Assembly: GCF_000948395.1 (NCBI RefSeq)
Contig: NZ_JYFN01000038.1
Coordinates: forward strand, 22,459 to 62,694
DNA length: 40,236 nt
Source: Frankia torreyi
GTDB taxonomy: Bacteria > Actinomycetota > Actinomycetes > Frankiales > Frankiaceae
Direction of reading: 5' to 3'
Below are positions 16,567-25,413 of the stretch, in pieces. Under the pieces are notes generated by a model that had not been told where the DNA came from, did no database searches, and saw only the letters and a program-made list of their open reading frames with translations. The translations under genes were made by a program, and so were the position numbers. Each line of letters begins with the position of its first letter. The stretch's first letter is position 1.

Positions 16567-17093
16567 ATGGCGTAGCGGACCAGCGCCCGCAGGGCCTCGG
16601 CGGTCGACGCCGGGTCCCGCGCGTCACAGGTGATCAGCGGAATGCTCGGTCGCAACGCGAGGGCGTCCCGCACCTCGTCGAGGTCGTGCCACAGCCGGCC
16701 GTCGAACAGGTTCACCGCGACGAGGAAGGGCACCGTCGAGTCATGCTCGAAGTAGTTGACCGCGGCGAAGGACTGGTCGAGCCGGCGGGTGTCGGCGAGG
16801 ACGATCGCGCCCAGGGCGCCGCGGGACAGGTCGTCCCACAGGAACCAGAACCGCGCCTGGCCTGGCGTGCCGAACAGGTAGAGCACCAGGTCGGAGTCCA
16901 GCGAGATCCGGCCGAAGTCCATGGCGACCGTCGTGGTGGTCTTCTCGCCGTGCGGGGGCAGGTCGTCGACGCCCTCGCTGGCCTCGGTCATCCACGCCTC
17001 GGTGTTGATCGGCGGCACCTCCGACACCGAGCCGACCAGCGTCGTCTTGCCGACGCCGAACCCGCCGGCGATCACGATCTTCGCCGAGATCAT
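16554..17093 (-). CDS. cvnD: Conservon small GTPase-like protein (CvnD)
   Basis: A 179-residue P-loop protein: G1 motif GGFGVGKTTLVGS near residues 9-21, a Thr-rich switch (EKTTTTVAMDFG), G3-like LYLFGTPGQARFWF and a NLFD motif in place of NKxD. This is the pattern of CvnD proteins of actinobacterial conservons, which act with CvnA-C in a membrane-associated signalling complex compared to G-protein-coupled systems. Start ATG 17093; a TTG directly before it (17096) is also possible. It follows CvnC by 47 bp and ends within a 19-bp repeat. Confidence 0.88.
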   Translation of the reverse strand: MISAKIVIAGGFGVGKTTLVGSVSEVPPINTEAWMTEASEGVDDLPPHGEKTTTTVAMDFGRISLDSDLVLYLFGTPGQARFWFLWDDLSRGALGAIVLADTRRLDQSFAAVNYFEHDSTVPFLVAVNLFDGRLWHDLDEVRDALALRPSIPLITCDARDPASTAEALRALVRYAMSLA

Positions 17094-17140
17094 CAACTGG
17101 TCCGGGTCGGCGCCGGCGACCTGTCCCGGTGCGTGCCCGC

Positions 17141-17512
17141 TCAGACCGGCAGCTCCCGCAGCCCGCTGAGGATCCGCTCCAGCACACCGCGGTCGTGGGA
17201 GTAGGCGTGCGCCGTCGGATGGATGAACACCGCGCCCTGGGCGGCAAGATCGCTGATGAGCACGCGGACGACCCCGAGAGGGATCGACAGGATCGCCGAC
17301 AGCTCGGCGATCGACAACTGCGCGCGGGCCCGCTCGTAGAGCGCCTTCGACTCGGGCATCAGTGACTCGCTCAGTGCCGGGTCGTAGCGGGGGACCGAGA
17401 CCAGCGTCTCCACCAGCAGGTGGTGGCGGGTTCTGGTGCGTCCCCCGGTGAGGGCGTACGGGCGGATGCGCCGGCTGCGCGTCCGCGTCCGCGCCCGCGG
17501 TTCCGGCGTCAC
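17141..17512 (-). CDS. cvnC: DUF742 protein (CvnC)
   Basis: A 123-residue DUF742 protein with an Arg-rich N-terminus (RIRPYALTGGRTRTRHHLLVE with one break) and the DUF742 helix-turn-helix-like core AQLSIAELSAILSIPLGVVRVLISDL, then GAVFIHP. CvnC partners CvnA, B and D in conservons. GTG at 17512 overlaps the CvnB stop (GTGA), implying translational coupling. Confidence 0.9.
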   Translation of the reverse strand: MTPEPRARTRTRSRRIRPYALTGGRTRTRHHLLVETLVSVPRYDPALSESLMPESKALYERARAQLSIAELSAILSIPLGVVRVLISDLAAQGAVFIHPTAHAYSHDRGVLERILSGLRELPV

Positions 17513-17946
17513 AGTTGCCGGCCGGCGAGGACGCGGCGCAGGTCCGCGCGGGTCTGCGGGGTCAGCGCGTGGCCGGCGTGCAGCACGAACTGGGTCATCT
17601 CGTAGGCCACGACCTTCATGTCGCAGTCAGCGTCGGTGAGCACCGCGAGGCCCGCGCCCGCGTCGATGCCCATGAACAGCAGGTATCCCGACGACATCCG
17701 GACAATGATCTGCTCGCAGGTCCCCTTGTCGAACAGCGCGGCGCTGTTGCGGGCGAGGCTCAGCATCCCGCTGGCGATCGCGGCGAGCTGCTCACCCTCG
17801 ACGGTGCCGACCGTGTCCGAGGAGGTGAGCGACAGCCCGTCGGACGACAGGATCAGGGCGTGGGAAACCCCGTGCACTCTGGCGACGAAGTCGTTGATGA
17901 GCCAGGTGAAGTCGTCGTGTCCCTGGCGGTTGGTCGTATCCGTCAC
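17509..17946 (-). CDS. cvnB: Roadblock/LC7-domain protein (CvnB)
   Basis: A 145-residue roadblock/LC7 protein: FTWLINDFVARVHGVSHALI, SSDGLSLTSSDTV, and QLAAIASGMLSLARNSAALF followed by a later MGIDAGAGLAVLTDADCDM. In conservons this subunit is thought to regulate the CvnD GTPase. It starts with GTG at 17946, 8 bp after the CvnA stop, and shares GTGA with CvnC. Confidence 0.92.
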   Translation of the reverse strand: MTDTTNRQGHDDFTWLINDFVARVHGVSHALILSSDGLSLTSSDTVGTVEGEQLAAIASGMLSLARNSAALFDKGTCEQIIVRMSSGYLLFMGIDAGAGLAVLTDADCDMKVVAYEMTQFVLHAGHALTPQTRADLRRVLAGRQL

Positions 17947-17954
17947 GGCTTCTC

Positions 17955-19370
17955 TCAGGCCCCTCGCTGCTCGTCACGGGCGGTGCGTTCCCCCTCGGTG
18001 AACGCACCGAGGTCGGCGAGCAGCCGCTCGTGGTCCGCCACCTGGGCCGCCCCTGCCGCGGGCGGGGCCGCCGGCGGCGGGGCCGCGAGCGGGCCGGTGC
18101 CGTTCTTCAGACTGCGTGACACCCGGCGGGGCAGGCCGCTGGCAGTGGTCTCGACGGCGGCCGGGCCGGCGGCCGGGTTCGCTGGCCGGCTCGCTGGCGG
18201 GTTCGGCACGGGCCGCAGCGCCGGAGAGGCGGTCGGCCGCGCGGAGTGGGCCGCCGGCGCGGTCGGGCGCGGTCGGGCCAGGTGCGCGGACCGGCGTCCG
18301 GGCAGCCCGGCGGCCGTCGCCACGTGCGCCGCGGACCCGACGGTACGCACGGCGGAGACGGCGGGCGCGACGGTGACGGTCTGGGCGCCCGACCAGCTCG
18401 CCTCGGGCAGCTCGCAGATCAGCGCTGCGGGCAGCAGCACCGAGGCGGTCGTCCCGTGCGGGTGGCGGCGGTCGAGCCAGGTGCGCATCTCGTGCCGGGC
18501 CGCGATCCGACCGACCACGGCCAACCCCATGTGCCGCACGGCGTCGTCGTCGAGGGTCGGGCCGGCGCGCAGCCGCTCGTTGAGCCGGCGCATCCGCTCC
18601 GGGGGCAGGCCGATGCCCTCGTCCTCGACCCGTAGCAGCGCGCTGCCCTGCTCGGTCAGGTGCACGCCGACGCGCACCGGCGCGCTTGGCGGAGACGACT
18701 TGGTGGCATTGTCGAGCAGTTCTGCCAGCAGCCGGCCGACGTCCTCGGCGGCGAATCCGACCACACCGAGCGGGACGACCCGGCCGATGGCGATGCGGGA
18801 GTAGTGGTCGATGGAGGACATGGCCGCGCGGATCACGTCGACCATCGCCGCGGTGTCCGACGCCGTCTCGCTGGCGTCCCGCCCGGCGAGGATGCGTAGG
18901 TTCTCGGCGTTACGGCGCAGCCTGGCGGCGAGGTGGTCGAGCTGGTAGAGCTCGTCGAGCCGCTCGGCGTCCTCCTCACGGGCCTCCATCTCCTCGAGCT
19001 GGGAGAGCAGGGAGTCCACCAGGTTCAGGTCGCGCAGCGCGACGTCGGCGCAGATCGCCGACAGCGCCTGCGCCGCGGCCGCGGTCATGGCCGCGGCCGG
19101 GTCGCCGTCCGCAGGGAGGGCGGTTCCCGCGGGTAGGGCGGTGTTCGCGGGAAGGGCGGTGTTCGCGGGAAGGGCGGTGGCCGCCGGCTGGGCGGTGGTC
19201 GGCGCCGGCATGGCTGTGGAGCCCGGCGCGGGTCTCGTCGGCGCCGCGGCGGGCGGGACCGCCGGGCGGGAGTGCGCCCCGGGCGAAGCGAGGAGCTGCG
19301 CGGCGACCTCGCGGGAGTTTCCGAGCAGTGCGCGCGATCGTTGGAACAGTTCTCGGGCTCGTGTCGTCAT
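17955..19370 (-). CDS. cvnA: Conservon sensor histidine-kinase-like protein (CvnA)
   Basis: A 471-residue protein. An Ala/Pro-rich N-terminal region with a near-perfect six-residue repeat (TALPAN-like, about residues 65-85) is followed by the dimerisation helix LDHLAARLRRNAENLRILAG and a GHKL ATPase domain: N-box LLAELLDNATKSSPPSAPV, G1 RVEDEGIGLPPERM and a later GLAVVGRIAARHEM. A long Ala/Pro-rich C-terminal tail follows. I see no transmembrane segments, unlike the usual membrane CvnA, so this copy appears truncated or cytosolic. ATG at 19370 follows AAGGA; the frame extends to 19439. It is the first gene of the conservon operon ending in the StyA-like gene. Confidence 0.87.
   Translation of the reverse strand: MTTRARELFQRSRALLGNSREVAAQLLASPGAHSRPAVPPAAAPTRPAPGSTAMPAPTTAQPAATALPANTALPANTALPAGTALPADGDPAAAMTAAAAQALSAICADVALRDLNLVDSLLSQLEEMEAREEDAERLDELYQLDHLAARLRRNAENLRILAGRDASETASDTAAMVDVIRAAMSSIDHYSRIAIGRVVPLGVVGFAAEDVGRLLAELLDNATKSSPPSAPVRVGVHLTEQGSALLRVEDEGIGLPPERMRRLNERLRAGPTLDDDAVRHMGLAVVGRIAARHEMRTWLDRRHPHGTTASVLLPAALICELPEASWSGAQTVTVAPAVSAVRTVGSAAHVATAAGLPGRRSAHLARPRPTAPAAHSARPTASPALRPVPNPPASRPANPAAGPAAVETTASGLPRRVSRSLKNGTGPLAAPPPAAPPAAGAAQVADHERLLADLGAFTEGERTARDEQRGA
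19114..19185. repeat. 18-bp tandem repeat inside cvnA
   Basis: About four units around GGAAGGGCGGTGTTCGCG encode six-residue TALPAN-type repeats in the N-terminal linker of the sensor protein. The period keeps the frame. Confidence 0.85.
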
Positions 19371-19964
19371 CCCGTCCTTACTGCTCTCTCTCGTGCGGGT
19401 CCCTCCCGCCTCCGGCACCCCCGTCAGGCTGGTATGCAATCAGACGCCCGCCGGCCTCGTCCAACCGACTTGCCCGATCCCGGGGTGAGATGTCCCTAGT
19501 TGTTCCGATCGACGGCGGGAATGGGCGCGGCTATCTGCCGCGGTGCCGCCGGTAACACCGGATGAACGCGGTGGGCGGGCGACTGGCCTGCGGCTACGGC
19601 GGGATCCCCGGATGTGGTCGGGGTCAACCGCGCCCGGCACAACCCGTGGACAGCGCATTGCGCGGACCCGTTCCCCATGGCGGCGGCAATGCGCCCGCCG
19701 GGATGCCCGTGGGGCCCGCAATACCGCCCGGCGCATCGACGGCACGGCAGATTTCCCGTTACCCGGAGAACTATGTGGGACCAACAGGGTCGCTACGGCG
19801 TGGATCGGTGCGGGCGGGTCCGTGGTTGGTCCGACCGGCGCCGCCGGCCGCGGACTGCGCGCGAGGGCGTCGACCGCCTGCCCCCGCCGGCACGGTGCCC
19901 GCCCGCGCCGGCTAGCCTCTGCTCCTTCCACGAGCAAGGGGAGTTCCACGAGCAAGGGGAGCCG
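19371..19964. other. Divergent intergenic region
   Basis: Nearly 600 bp between cvnA (minus) and the lipoprotein gene (plus). Open frames cross it but lack coding character. It ends in an 18-bp duplication that doubles the lipoprotein RBS. Promoters for both neighbours should be here; I cannot place them. Confidence 0.5.
19926..19961 (+). repeat. 18-bp duplication carrying two RBS-like AAGGGGAG sequences
   Basis: TTCCACGAGCAAGGGGAG is perfectly repeated at 19926-19943 and 19944-19961. The second copy lies 3 bp before the lipoprotein ATG, so its purine tract is the working RBS and the first is a spare copy. Confidence 0.93.
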
Positions 19965-20396
19965 ATGAAGAACTGGCGGGCGCTCGCTCTGACCGCCCTC
20001 GTCGCCGTTCTCGCAGCCTGCGGCGGTTCTGGGGGCGCTGGCGGCGCCGGGGGATCCGGCGGGCCGCCCGCCGGGGCCACGCCCAGCGCCGGCGCGTCGG
20101 CCGCGGGCGGGGGGAGCGCCTTCGACCTGATGCACGACTCGGAGGCGGCGGCGGCGTTCGTGACGGCCTTCCGTGCGCAGTTCCCCGCCCTCGCCGCCGG
20201 CCGCAGCGACACCGCCCTGCGCGACGACGGCACCCACCTCTGCCTCGACGACCTCCCCGAGGGTGGCGACCGCCTCGCGCTGACCCGCATCCCGGCCCGG
20301 TTCGCCGACGGCGGCATCACCCCCGACCAGCCGACCTCCGGCGCCATCCTGGCCCTGGCCCGGTCGACGGTCTGCGCCGCCGCCTCGACGCCGTAG
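19965..20396 (+). CDS. Small secreted lipoprotein (DUF732-like)
   Basis: 143 residues. The N-terminus MKNWRALALTALVAVLAACGG is a lipoprotein signal peptide with the lipobox Cys at residue 19. A Gly/Ala/Ser-rich spacer leads to a helical domain with two Cys (HLCLDD and STVCAA) that could form a disulphide, as in DUF732-type secreted proteins. It is predicted to be anchored on the outer face of the membrane. Function unknown. The ATG is set by AAGGGGAG. The gene ends 49 bp before the convergent nuclease-kinase gene. Confidence 0.82.
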   Translation: MKNWRALALTALVAVLAACGGSGGAGGAGGSGGPPAGATPSAGASAAGGGSAFDLMHDSEAAAAFVTAFRAQFPALAAGRSDTALRDDGTHLCLDDLPEGGDRLALTRIPARFADGGITPDQPTSGAILALARSTVCAAASTP

Positions 20397-20444
20397 CGCC
20401 GGGGCCGTCTCGCACCGCTGCGGCTGCCGCGCACCGCCAGGTCG

Positions 20445-22055
20445 TCAGTAGCCCCAGCGGGCGAGATGGTCGGCGCCGACCCGGAAGGCGTCGGCGAGGA
20501 CGCGGATGCGGGCGGGCCGGCGTGCCGGATCCGAGTCGAGCGCCCGGACCAGCACCTCGTCGAGGGTGTCCGGCACCGGAAACGGCAGCGGAAGCCCACG
20601 CAGCGGCGCCGGCCCGCCGCGCGCCGGCATGACGCCGGTCAGGCAGTGGTAGGCCATGGCCGCCAGCCGGAACACGTCCGTGCGCACCCCGATCCGCGGT
20701 TTGTGCAGCCCGAGGCGCTCCTGCTCGGGGGCCCGGTACTCGGCCGGCCCCTCCTCGGCGTGGCGGGCGACTGTGGCGAGCCCCAGGTCGCGCAGCGTCG
20801 GCGGTCCCGCCTGCGGGTCGGCCCCCGGCAGGATCAGGCCATCAGGGGTCAGGGCCCGATGGCTGTGCCCCGCCTCGTGCAGGGCCGCGAGGACGTCACC
20901 CGCGCCCGCGGCGGTGCGCAGCAGGGCGACGGCGGTCGAGGGGTTCGGTGCCCAGGTGCGGCCCAGCGCCGCCCGGCCCTCACCCGGCGGCGCACCCCAG
21001 AGCCTCGGGCCTGCCGTCGGGCGCGGGGACGGGTAGCCGGGTCCGGTCGGCCGTACCGGATGGAGGCGGGGCCGGGTCGGCCCCCGGTCGGCGCGGCGCG
21101 GGGGGCCGAAGACCTCCCGCCAGGTCGGACCCGCCAGCCGGCCGGAGAGCAGGCCGGCCTCCACCGGCGTCACCTGGCCCTCGATCAGGTCGGGCAGGCC
21201 GCGCCGACCACCGATCTCGGCGAGCAGGCGGATCTGACTGTCCACGGTCGCGAGCTTCGCGTCCGCCGCGAACCCCGGCCGGCGCACGAGGACGTGGCGA
21301 AACCACACCGGGCGCGGCGGCGGACCCGGCAGTGAGGCGGTTCCCTCCCGCAGCACCCAGGATCCGTCGCCGCCGCGCCGTTCCCACGGATTCCCCTCCA
21401 ACAGGCAGGTGCGGGCTGCCACCCGCACCGTCTCACCGCCCAACCAGGACACGTCGGCGGGCGTGGTGCGGCGTGCGGGCCGGGGATCCGTGACCGGCGT
21501 CGGCCCGTCCGCCATGCCGGACCAGGCGTAGCCGGCCGCGCGGGGCCAGGCGTAGTAGGCGGCGCGCACGTGCGCGGCCACCGGCCGGCCGAGTCGGGCC
21601 CGCAGGCCGTTCTCGTCCCACATGTCGATGCGGATCGAGGTTGCCGCCTGCTGCTCGCGCCGCCAGCGGTCCCACCACATCGCCGTCGGCTGATCCAGCG
21701 AACCGGGAACGCAGAGAATCCACCGGTCGATCCCATAGCCGTACTCGCGTGCATTCCGCACCGCGGCCCGGAACGAGTCCCTGATCTGCGCGCGATGGCT
21801 CTCCCGCACCAACGGCAGGAGGTATTTGGCCTGCCAAGCGATGATCCGGTCATCGAGGTGGCCGAGGAAGACATCGATCCCCGCGGACCCGGGGTTGGCG
21901 CCTATCAGCCGGATCAGCCGGAAGCCCGGATGCAGCGCATCGACGAGCTGGGCGATCATCTGTTCGAAATCGTCCCGTGCGCCGGCCTCGCTGTGCGTGC
22001 GCAGGCCGTGCACGCGAAAGTCGACGGGGAACGGGCCAAGGCGCGGATCCGGCAT
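20445..22055 (-). CDS. Mrr-like PD-(D/E)XK nuclease fused to a degenerate protein-kinase domain
   Basis: 536 residues in two parts. Residues about 25-165 look like a restriction-endonuclease-fold nuclease: Glu31 in a helix (DDFEQMIAQLVDAL), Asp61 in GIDVFLG and Gln75-x-Lys77 in IIAWQAKYL, the E...D...QxK signature of Mrr-type enzymes. It then continues with DRWILCVPGSLDQPTAMWW. Residues about 200-536 have a kinase C-lobe layout, but the catalytic loop is HRALTPDG (His399; HRD Asp replaced by Ala401, Asn by Gly) with DLG at about 423 and APE at 442-444. No Gly-rich loop is clear. It is therefore probably a pseudokinase used as sensor or scaffold for a nuclease. Such architecture suggests a defence or stress effector (inference). 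ATG at 22055; the frame extends to 22277. Confidence 0.78.
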   Translation of the reverse strand: MPDPRLGPFPVDFRVHGLRTHSEAGARDDFEQMIAQLVDALHPGFRLIRLIGANPGSAGIDVFLGHLDDRIIAWQAKYLLPLVRESHRAQIRDSFRAAVRNAREYGYGIDRWILCVPGSLDQPTAMWWDRWRREQQAATSIRIDMWDENGLRARLGRPVAAHVRAAYYAWPRAAGYAWSGMADGPTPVTDPRPARRTTPADVSWLGGETVRVAARTCLLEGNPWERRGGDGSWVLREGTASLPGPPPRPVWFRHVLVRRPGFAADAKLATVDSQIRLLAEIGGRRGLPDLIEGQVTPVEAGLLSGRLAGPTWREVFGPPRRADRGPTRPRLHPVRPTGPGYPSPRPTAGPRLWGAPPGEGRAALGRTWAPNPSTAVALLRTAAGAGDVLAALHEAGHSHRALTPDGLILPGADPQAGPPTLRDLGLATVARHAEEGPAEYRAPEQERLGLHKPRIGVRTDVFRLAAMAYHCLTGVMPARGGPAPLRGLPLPFPVPDTLDEVLVRALDSDPARRPARIRVLADAFRVGADHLARWGY

Positions 22056-22351
22056 GCGAGATCGCTCTTCCCGGGGCGGCGGAGGGAGACATCGGCCGAC
22101 CGATTCTAGCTGAATCGTCCTGCTCCGGCTTGCTTCCGGACGTTCCGCCCGGCTCGTCGCCGCAGCGCGCCGGGCGTCACGCGGACGCCGCCACGAGCGG
22201 CCCCGTGCGGCGCCGGCGGCATTTCCTGCCGCGCCGCACCACGCCGCTCGCGACCGCTGACTTCCGCGCGGTTTCACGAATGCGAGCCGCCTATTCGGGA
22301 TATCTTCGCGCCCTACCCGGTCTTCCGTTCATCGCGCCAGAGGAGCAGGCC
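22056..22351. other. Divergent intergenic region
   Basis: About 300 bp between the nuclease-kinase gene and a methyltransferase gene. It contains relatively AT-richer patches near 22095-22125 and 22280-22300 that could hold promoters. No gene seen. Confidence 0.45.
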
Positions 22352-23083
22352 ATGCAACGGTTTTCCCGCCGCGGGCGGGCCGCCCGGCCCGTGCCCAGCG
22401 CAGTGGAGGCGGCGGCACCCGAGGTTCGCGCCGCCGCCGAAACCTACGGATGGGCGGCCCTCGCGTTCTACGACATCTCGGTGACCTGGTTGAACAACCG
22501 GTATGTGTGGCGTTGTCCGGCCGCCGTGATCAACCGACAGTACAATGCGTACGCGACCGTCCGGCATCTCGAGGTCGGCGTCGGTACCGGCTATCACCTG
22601 GCGCGGGCCCGCTGGCCGGGGCGGGCGGCGATCACCCTCGCCGACCTCAACGAGAACACTCTGCGCTGGACGGCCCGCCGGATCCGCCACCACGAAGTGA
22701 GCACCGCCGTCGTCAACGCGCTGGAGCCCTTTCCCGACCTGCCCGGGGCGCCGTTCGCCTCGGCCGGGGTGGGCTACTTGCTGCACTGCATCCCCGGCCG
22801 GCTCGACGAGAAGGCCCCCGCGGTCCTCGGCAACATCGCCGCGGTGCTCGAACCGGGCGGGGTGGTGTTCGGCAGCACGATCCTCGCGCCGGGGCCGGGG
22901 ACACCGCCGCGCGCCCGCCGGATGATCCGGCTGCTGAACCGCCGCGGCATCCTGAACAACACCGAGGACACCGCCGCCGACCTCGACCGCGCGCTCGGCA
23001 CCGTCCTCGCCGAGCACACCCTGGAACAGGTCGGCGAGGTGGCCCTGTTCACCGGCCGCACGGCGGCCCCCGACGGGAGTTGA
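22352..23083 (+). CDS. Class I SAM-dependent methyltransferase
   Basis: 243 residues. Motif I is HLEVGVGTGYHLARA; ITLADLNENTLRWTARRI holds the acidic residue after strand 2; AGVGYLLHCIPGRLDEKA is motif IV-like, followed by VLEPGGVVFGSTIL. It resembles small-molecule (UbiE/type 11-12) methyltransferases, not DNA methylases. The substrate is unknown. AGAGGAG six bases before the ATG supports the start. The upstream frame to 21977 overlaps the divergent gene and is rejected. It is convergent with recQ. Confidence 0.85.
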   Translation: MQRFSRRGRAARPVPSAVEAAAPEVRAAAETYGWAALAFYDISVTWLNNRYVWRCPAAVINRQYNAYATVRHLEVGVGTGYHLARARWPGRAAITLADLNENTLRWTARRIRHHEVSTAVVNALEPFPDLPGAPFASAGVGYLLHCIPGRLDEKAPAVLGNIAAVLEPGGVVFGSTILAPGPGTPPRARRMIRLLNRRGILNNTEDTAADLDRALGTVLAEHTLEQVGEVALFTGRTAAPDGS

Positions 23084-23110
23084 CCCGCGCCCCGGGCGGC
23101 GTGGGGGCCT

Positions 23111-23131
23111 CGGCACGCCGGCCGGGTGCCG
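23111..23131. terminator. Weak hairpin between methyltransferase and recQ
   Basis: CGGCAC (23111-23116) can pair with GTGCCG (23126-23131) over a 9-nt loop that is itself GC-rich. Only six pairs, so this is a tentative bidirectional terminator. Confidence 0.35.
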
Positions 23132-23146
23132 TCGCCGAGTGCACCT

Positions 23147-23218
23147 CGCCGGTTCAACTCGGGTCGCCGGTTCAACCCGGGTCGCCGGTTCGACCCGGGT
23201 CGGTGGTTCAGTCCGGTT
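23147..23218. repeat. 18-bp tandem repeat, four units, running over the recQ stop
   Basis: Units at 23147, 23165, 23183 and 23201, consensus CGCCGGTTCAACCCGGGT; the fourth is diverged. The recQ stop (23208-23210) lies in the fourth unit. The other units are 3' of the gene. Confidence 0.92.
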
Positions 23219-25175
23219 CGGGAGGCTCGGCGGACCCGGCGAGGACGTCGAGGAGCTGCTCGCCGTACTTGGCCAGCTTGTTCTCGCCGACGCCGCTGAT
23301 CGTGGCGAGGTCGGCGAGACTCGTCGGCAGCTGCGTGGCGATCTCGCGCAGCGTCGCGTCGTGGAAGATCACGTAGGCGGGGACGCCCTGCTCCTTTGCG
23401 GTGGCGCCGCGCCACGCCCGCAGCTTCTCGAACACCGGCGCGGCCTGCGCCGGCAGATCTACCGACGCGGTGCGCCGGGCCCGGCCCGCGCCGGCCGAGG
23501 CGGCGTCGCCGCCGGCTCTGGCACTCGACCGCGCGACCCGCTCGGGCTCGCGGCGCAGCGCCACCGTGCGCGTCCCGCGCAGCACGTCCGCGCTGGCCTC
23601 GGTGAGCGCCAGCGTGCCGTGTTCGCCCTGGACGGCGAGCAACCCCTGGGCCAGGAGCTGGCGCACGACCCCGCGCCAGTCGAGCTCGCGCAGATCCTCG
23701 CCGACGCCGAAGACGGTCAGGGTCTCGTGGCGGTGCTGGGTGACCTTGGGCGTCGACCGGCCCAGCAGGATGTCGATGACGTGGCCCGCGCCGAAGCGCT
23801 GATGGCGCTCCCGATCGAGGCGCAGCACGGCGGAGAGCAGTTTCTGGGCGGCGACCGTGCCGTCCCAGGACTGCGGCGGCTCGAGGCAGGTGTCGCAGTT
23901 GCCGCAGGCCGCGGTGCCGCGCTGGCCGAAGTAGGCGAGCAGGCCGACGCGGCGGCACTCGACCGTCTCGCACAGGGCGAGCATGGCGTCGAGGTGGGTG
24001 CCCAGCCGGCGGCGGTGCGCCGCGTCGCCGGGGGAGGCGTCGATGAGCCGGCGCTGCTGGACGACGTCCTGCAGTCCGTAGGCCAGCCAGGCGGTCGAGC
24101 GCAGGCCGTCCCGACCGGCGCGCCCGGTCTCCTGGTAGTAACCCTCGACGGACTTCGGCAGGTCGAGGTGGGCGACGAAGCGGACGTCCGGTTTGTCGAT
24201 GCCCATGCCGAAGGCGATCGTCGCGACCATGACGATGCCGTCCTCGCGCAGGAAGCGGGCCTGGTTCTCGGCCCGGACGCGGTTGTCGAGCCCTGCGTGG
24301 TACGGCAGCGCGGGGATCCCCTGACCGGCCAGGAACTCGGCGATCTTCTCGACCGACGCCCGGGACAGGCAGTAGACGATGCCCGCGTCACCGGGGTGCT
24401 CGGTGCGCAGCAGGTGGAGCAACTGCGCCTTCGGCTCCTTCTTCGGCACGATGCGGTACTGGATGTTCGGCCGGTCGAAGTCCGCGACGTGGTGGTAGGC
24501 GTCCGCCAGGCCCAGCCGGGTGGTGATCTCCTTGTGCGTCTCCGGCGTCGCGGTGGCGGTGAGCGCGACGCGCGGCACGCTCGGCCAGCGTTCGTGCAGC
24601 ATCGACAGCATCAGATAGTCGGGCCGGAAATCATGCCCCCACTGCGCGACGCAGTGCGCCTCGTCGATCGCGAACAGCGAGATCCTGCCCCGGTCGAGCA
24701 GGCGCAGCGTCGCCTCGACGCGCAGCCGTTCCGGCGCGAGGTAGAGCAGGTCGAGCTCGCCGGCGAGGAAGGCGGCCTCGACTGTCCGCCGCTGGTCGAG
24801 GTCCTGGCTGGAGTTGAGGAAGCCGGCCCGCACGCCGAGCGCCCGCAGCGCGTCGACCTGGTCCTGCATCAGGGCGATGAGCGGGGACACCACGATTCCG
24901 GTGCCCGGGCGGACGAGGGCGGGGATCTGGTAGCACAGCGACTTGCCGCCGCCGGTGGGCATGAGAACCAGCGCGTCGCCGCCGTCGACGACATGCTCGA
25001 TGATCTCCCGCTGGCCCGACCGGAACGACTCGTAGCCGAAGACCCGCCGCAGGACCTGCGCGGCGGCGCCGGCGGTACCGGCGGTACCGGTGGCACCCTC
25101 GGCGCTCCCGGCGGCACCGGCGGAGGTGCCCGACGGGTCGGCGGGGTGCCCCTCGGGGCCGGGCGGCAAGGTCAT
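23208..25175 (-). CDS. recQ: ATP-dependent DNA helicase RecQ
   Basis: 655 residues, a 3'-5' helicase acting in recombination and replication-fork repair. The Ala/Gly-rich N-terminus is followed by the Q-motif region [14 protein letters not shown], Walker [15 protein letters not shown] and [18 protein letters not shown] (DEAH plus the RecQ aromatic loop). TATATPET and [10 protein letters not shown] are motifs III and VI. The RQC zinc site is [17 protein letters not shown]...CGNCDTC. A C-terminal HRDC domain starts near [17 protein letters not shown] and ends with [13 protein letters not shown]. All canonical helicase motifs are present. The start at 25175 is divergent from the kinase gene. Confidence 0.95.
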   Translation of the reverse strand: MTLPPGPEGHPADPSGTSAGAAGSAEGATGTAGTAGAAAQVLRRVFGYESFRSGQREIIEHVVDGGDALVLMPTGGGKSLCYQIPALVRPGTGIVVSPLIALMQDQVDALRALGVRAGFLNSSQDLDQRRTVEAAFLAGELDLLYLAPERLRVEATLRLLDRGRISLFAIDEAHCVAQWGHDFRPDYLMLSMLHERWPSVPRVALTATATPETHKEITTRLGLADAYHHVADFDRPNIQYRIVPKKEPKAQLLHLLRTEHPGDAGIVYCLSRASVEKIAEFLAGQGIPALPYHAGLDNRVRAENQARFLREDGIVMVATIAFGMGIDKPDVRFVAHLDLPKSVEGYYQETGRAGRDGLRSTAWLAYGLQDVVQQRRLIDASPGDAAHRRRLGTHLDAMLALCETVECRRVGLLAYFGQRGTAACGNCDTCLEPPQSWDGTVAAQKLLSAVLRLDRERHQRFGAGHVIDILLGRSTPKVTQHRHETLTVFGVGEDLRELDWRGVVRQLLAQGLLAVQGEHGTLALTEASADVLRGTRTVALRREPERVARSSARAGGDAASAGAGRARRTASVDLPAQAAPVFEKLRAWRGATAKEQGVPAYVIFHDATLREIATQLPTSLADLATISGVGENKLAKYGEQLLDVLAGSAEPPEPD

Positions 25176-25413
25176 TTCGCCACCCTACGGCCATCCGTCC
25201 GGGTCGGTGGACCGCGGTCCGCGGCTTGTGGACAACCGCCGTGGTCCACAGCCCGGGACGTTCGTCGAGGTCGGGAAGCCGACGACCATGGGCGGACAGG
25301 CGCGGGCTCGCTACCATCCAGATGATTTGTCACCGCGACGCCCAGCACCGGCGGGAGTTGTCCACCCGTGGGCTCGGCGCGGCCGCGGTCCGGGCCGAGG
25401 AGAAGATCGCGTC

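Noticed and set aside
20445-23083. Restriction-modification pair formed by the nuclease-kinase gene and the divergent methyltransferase
   Set aside because: The methyltransferase lacks DNA-methylase motifs such as DPPY or NPPY and resembles small-molecule enzymes; there is no specificity subunit.
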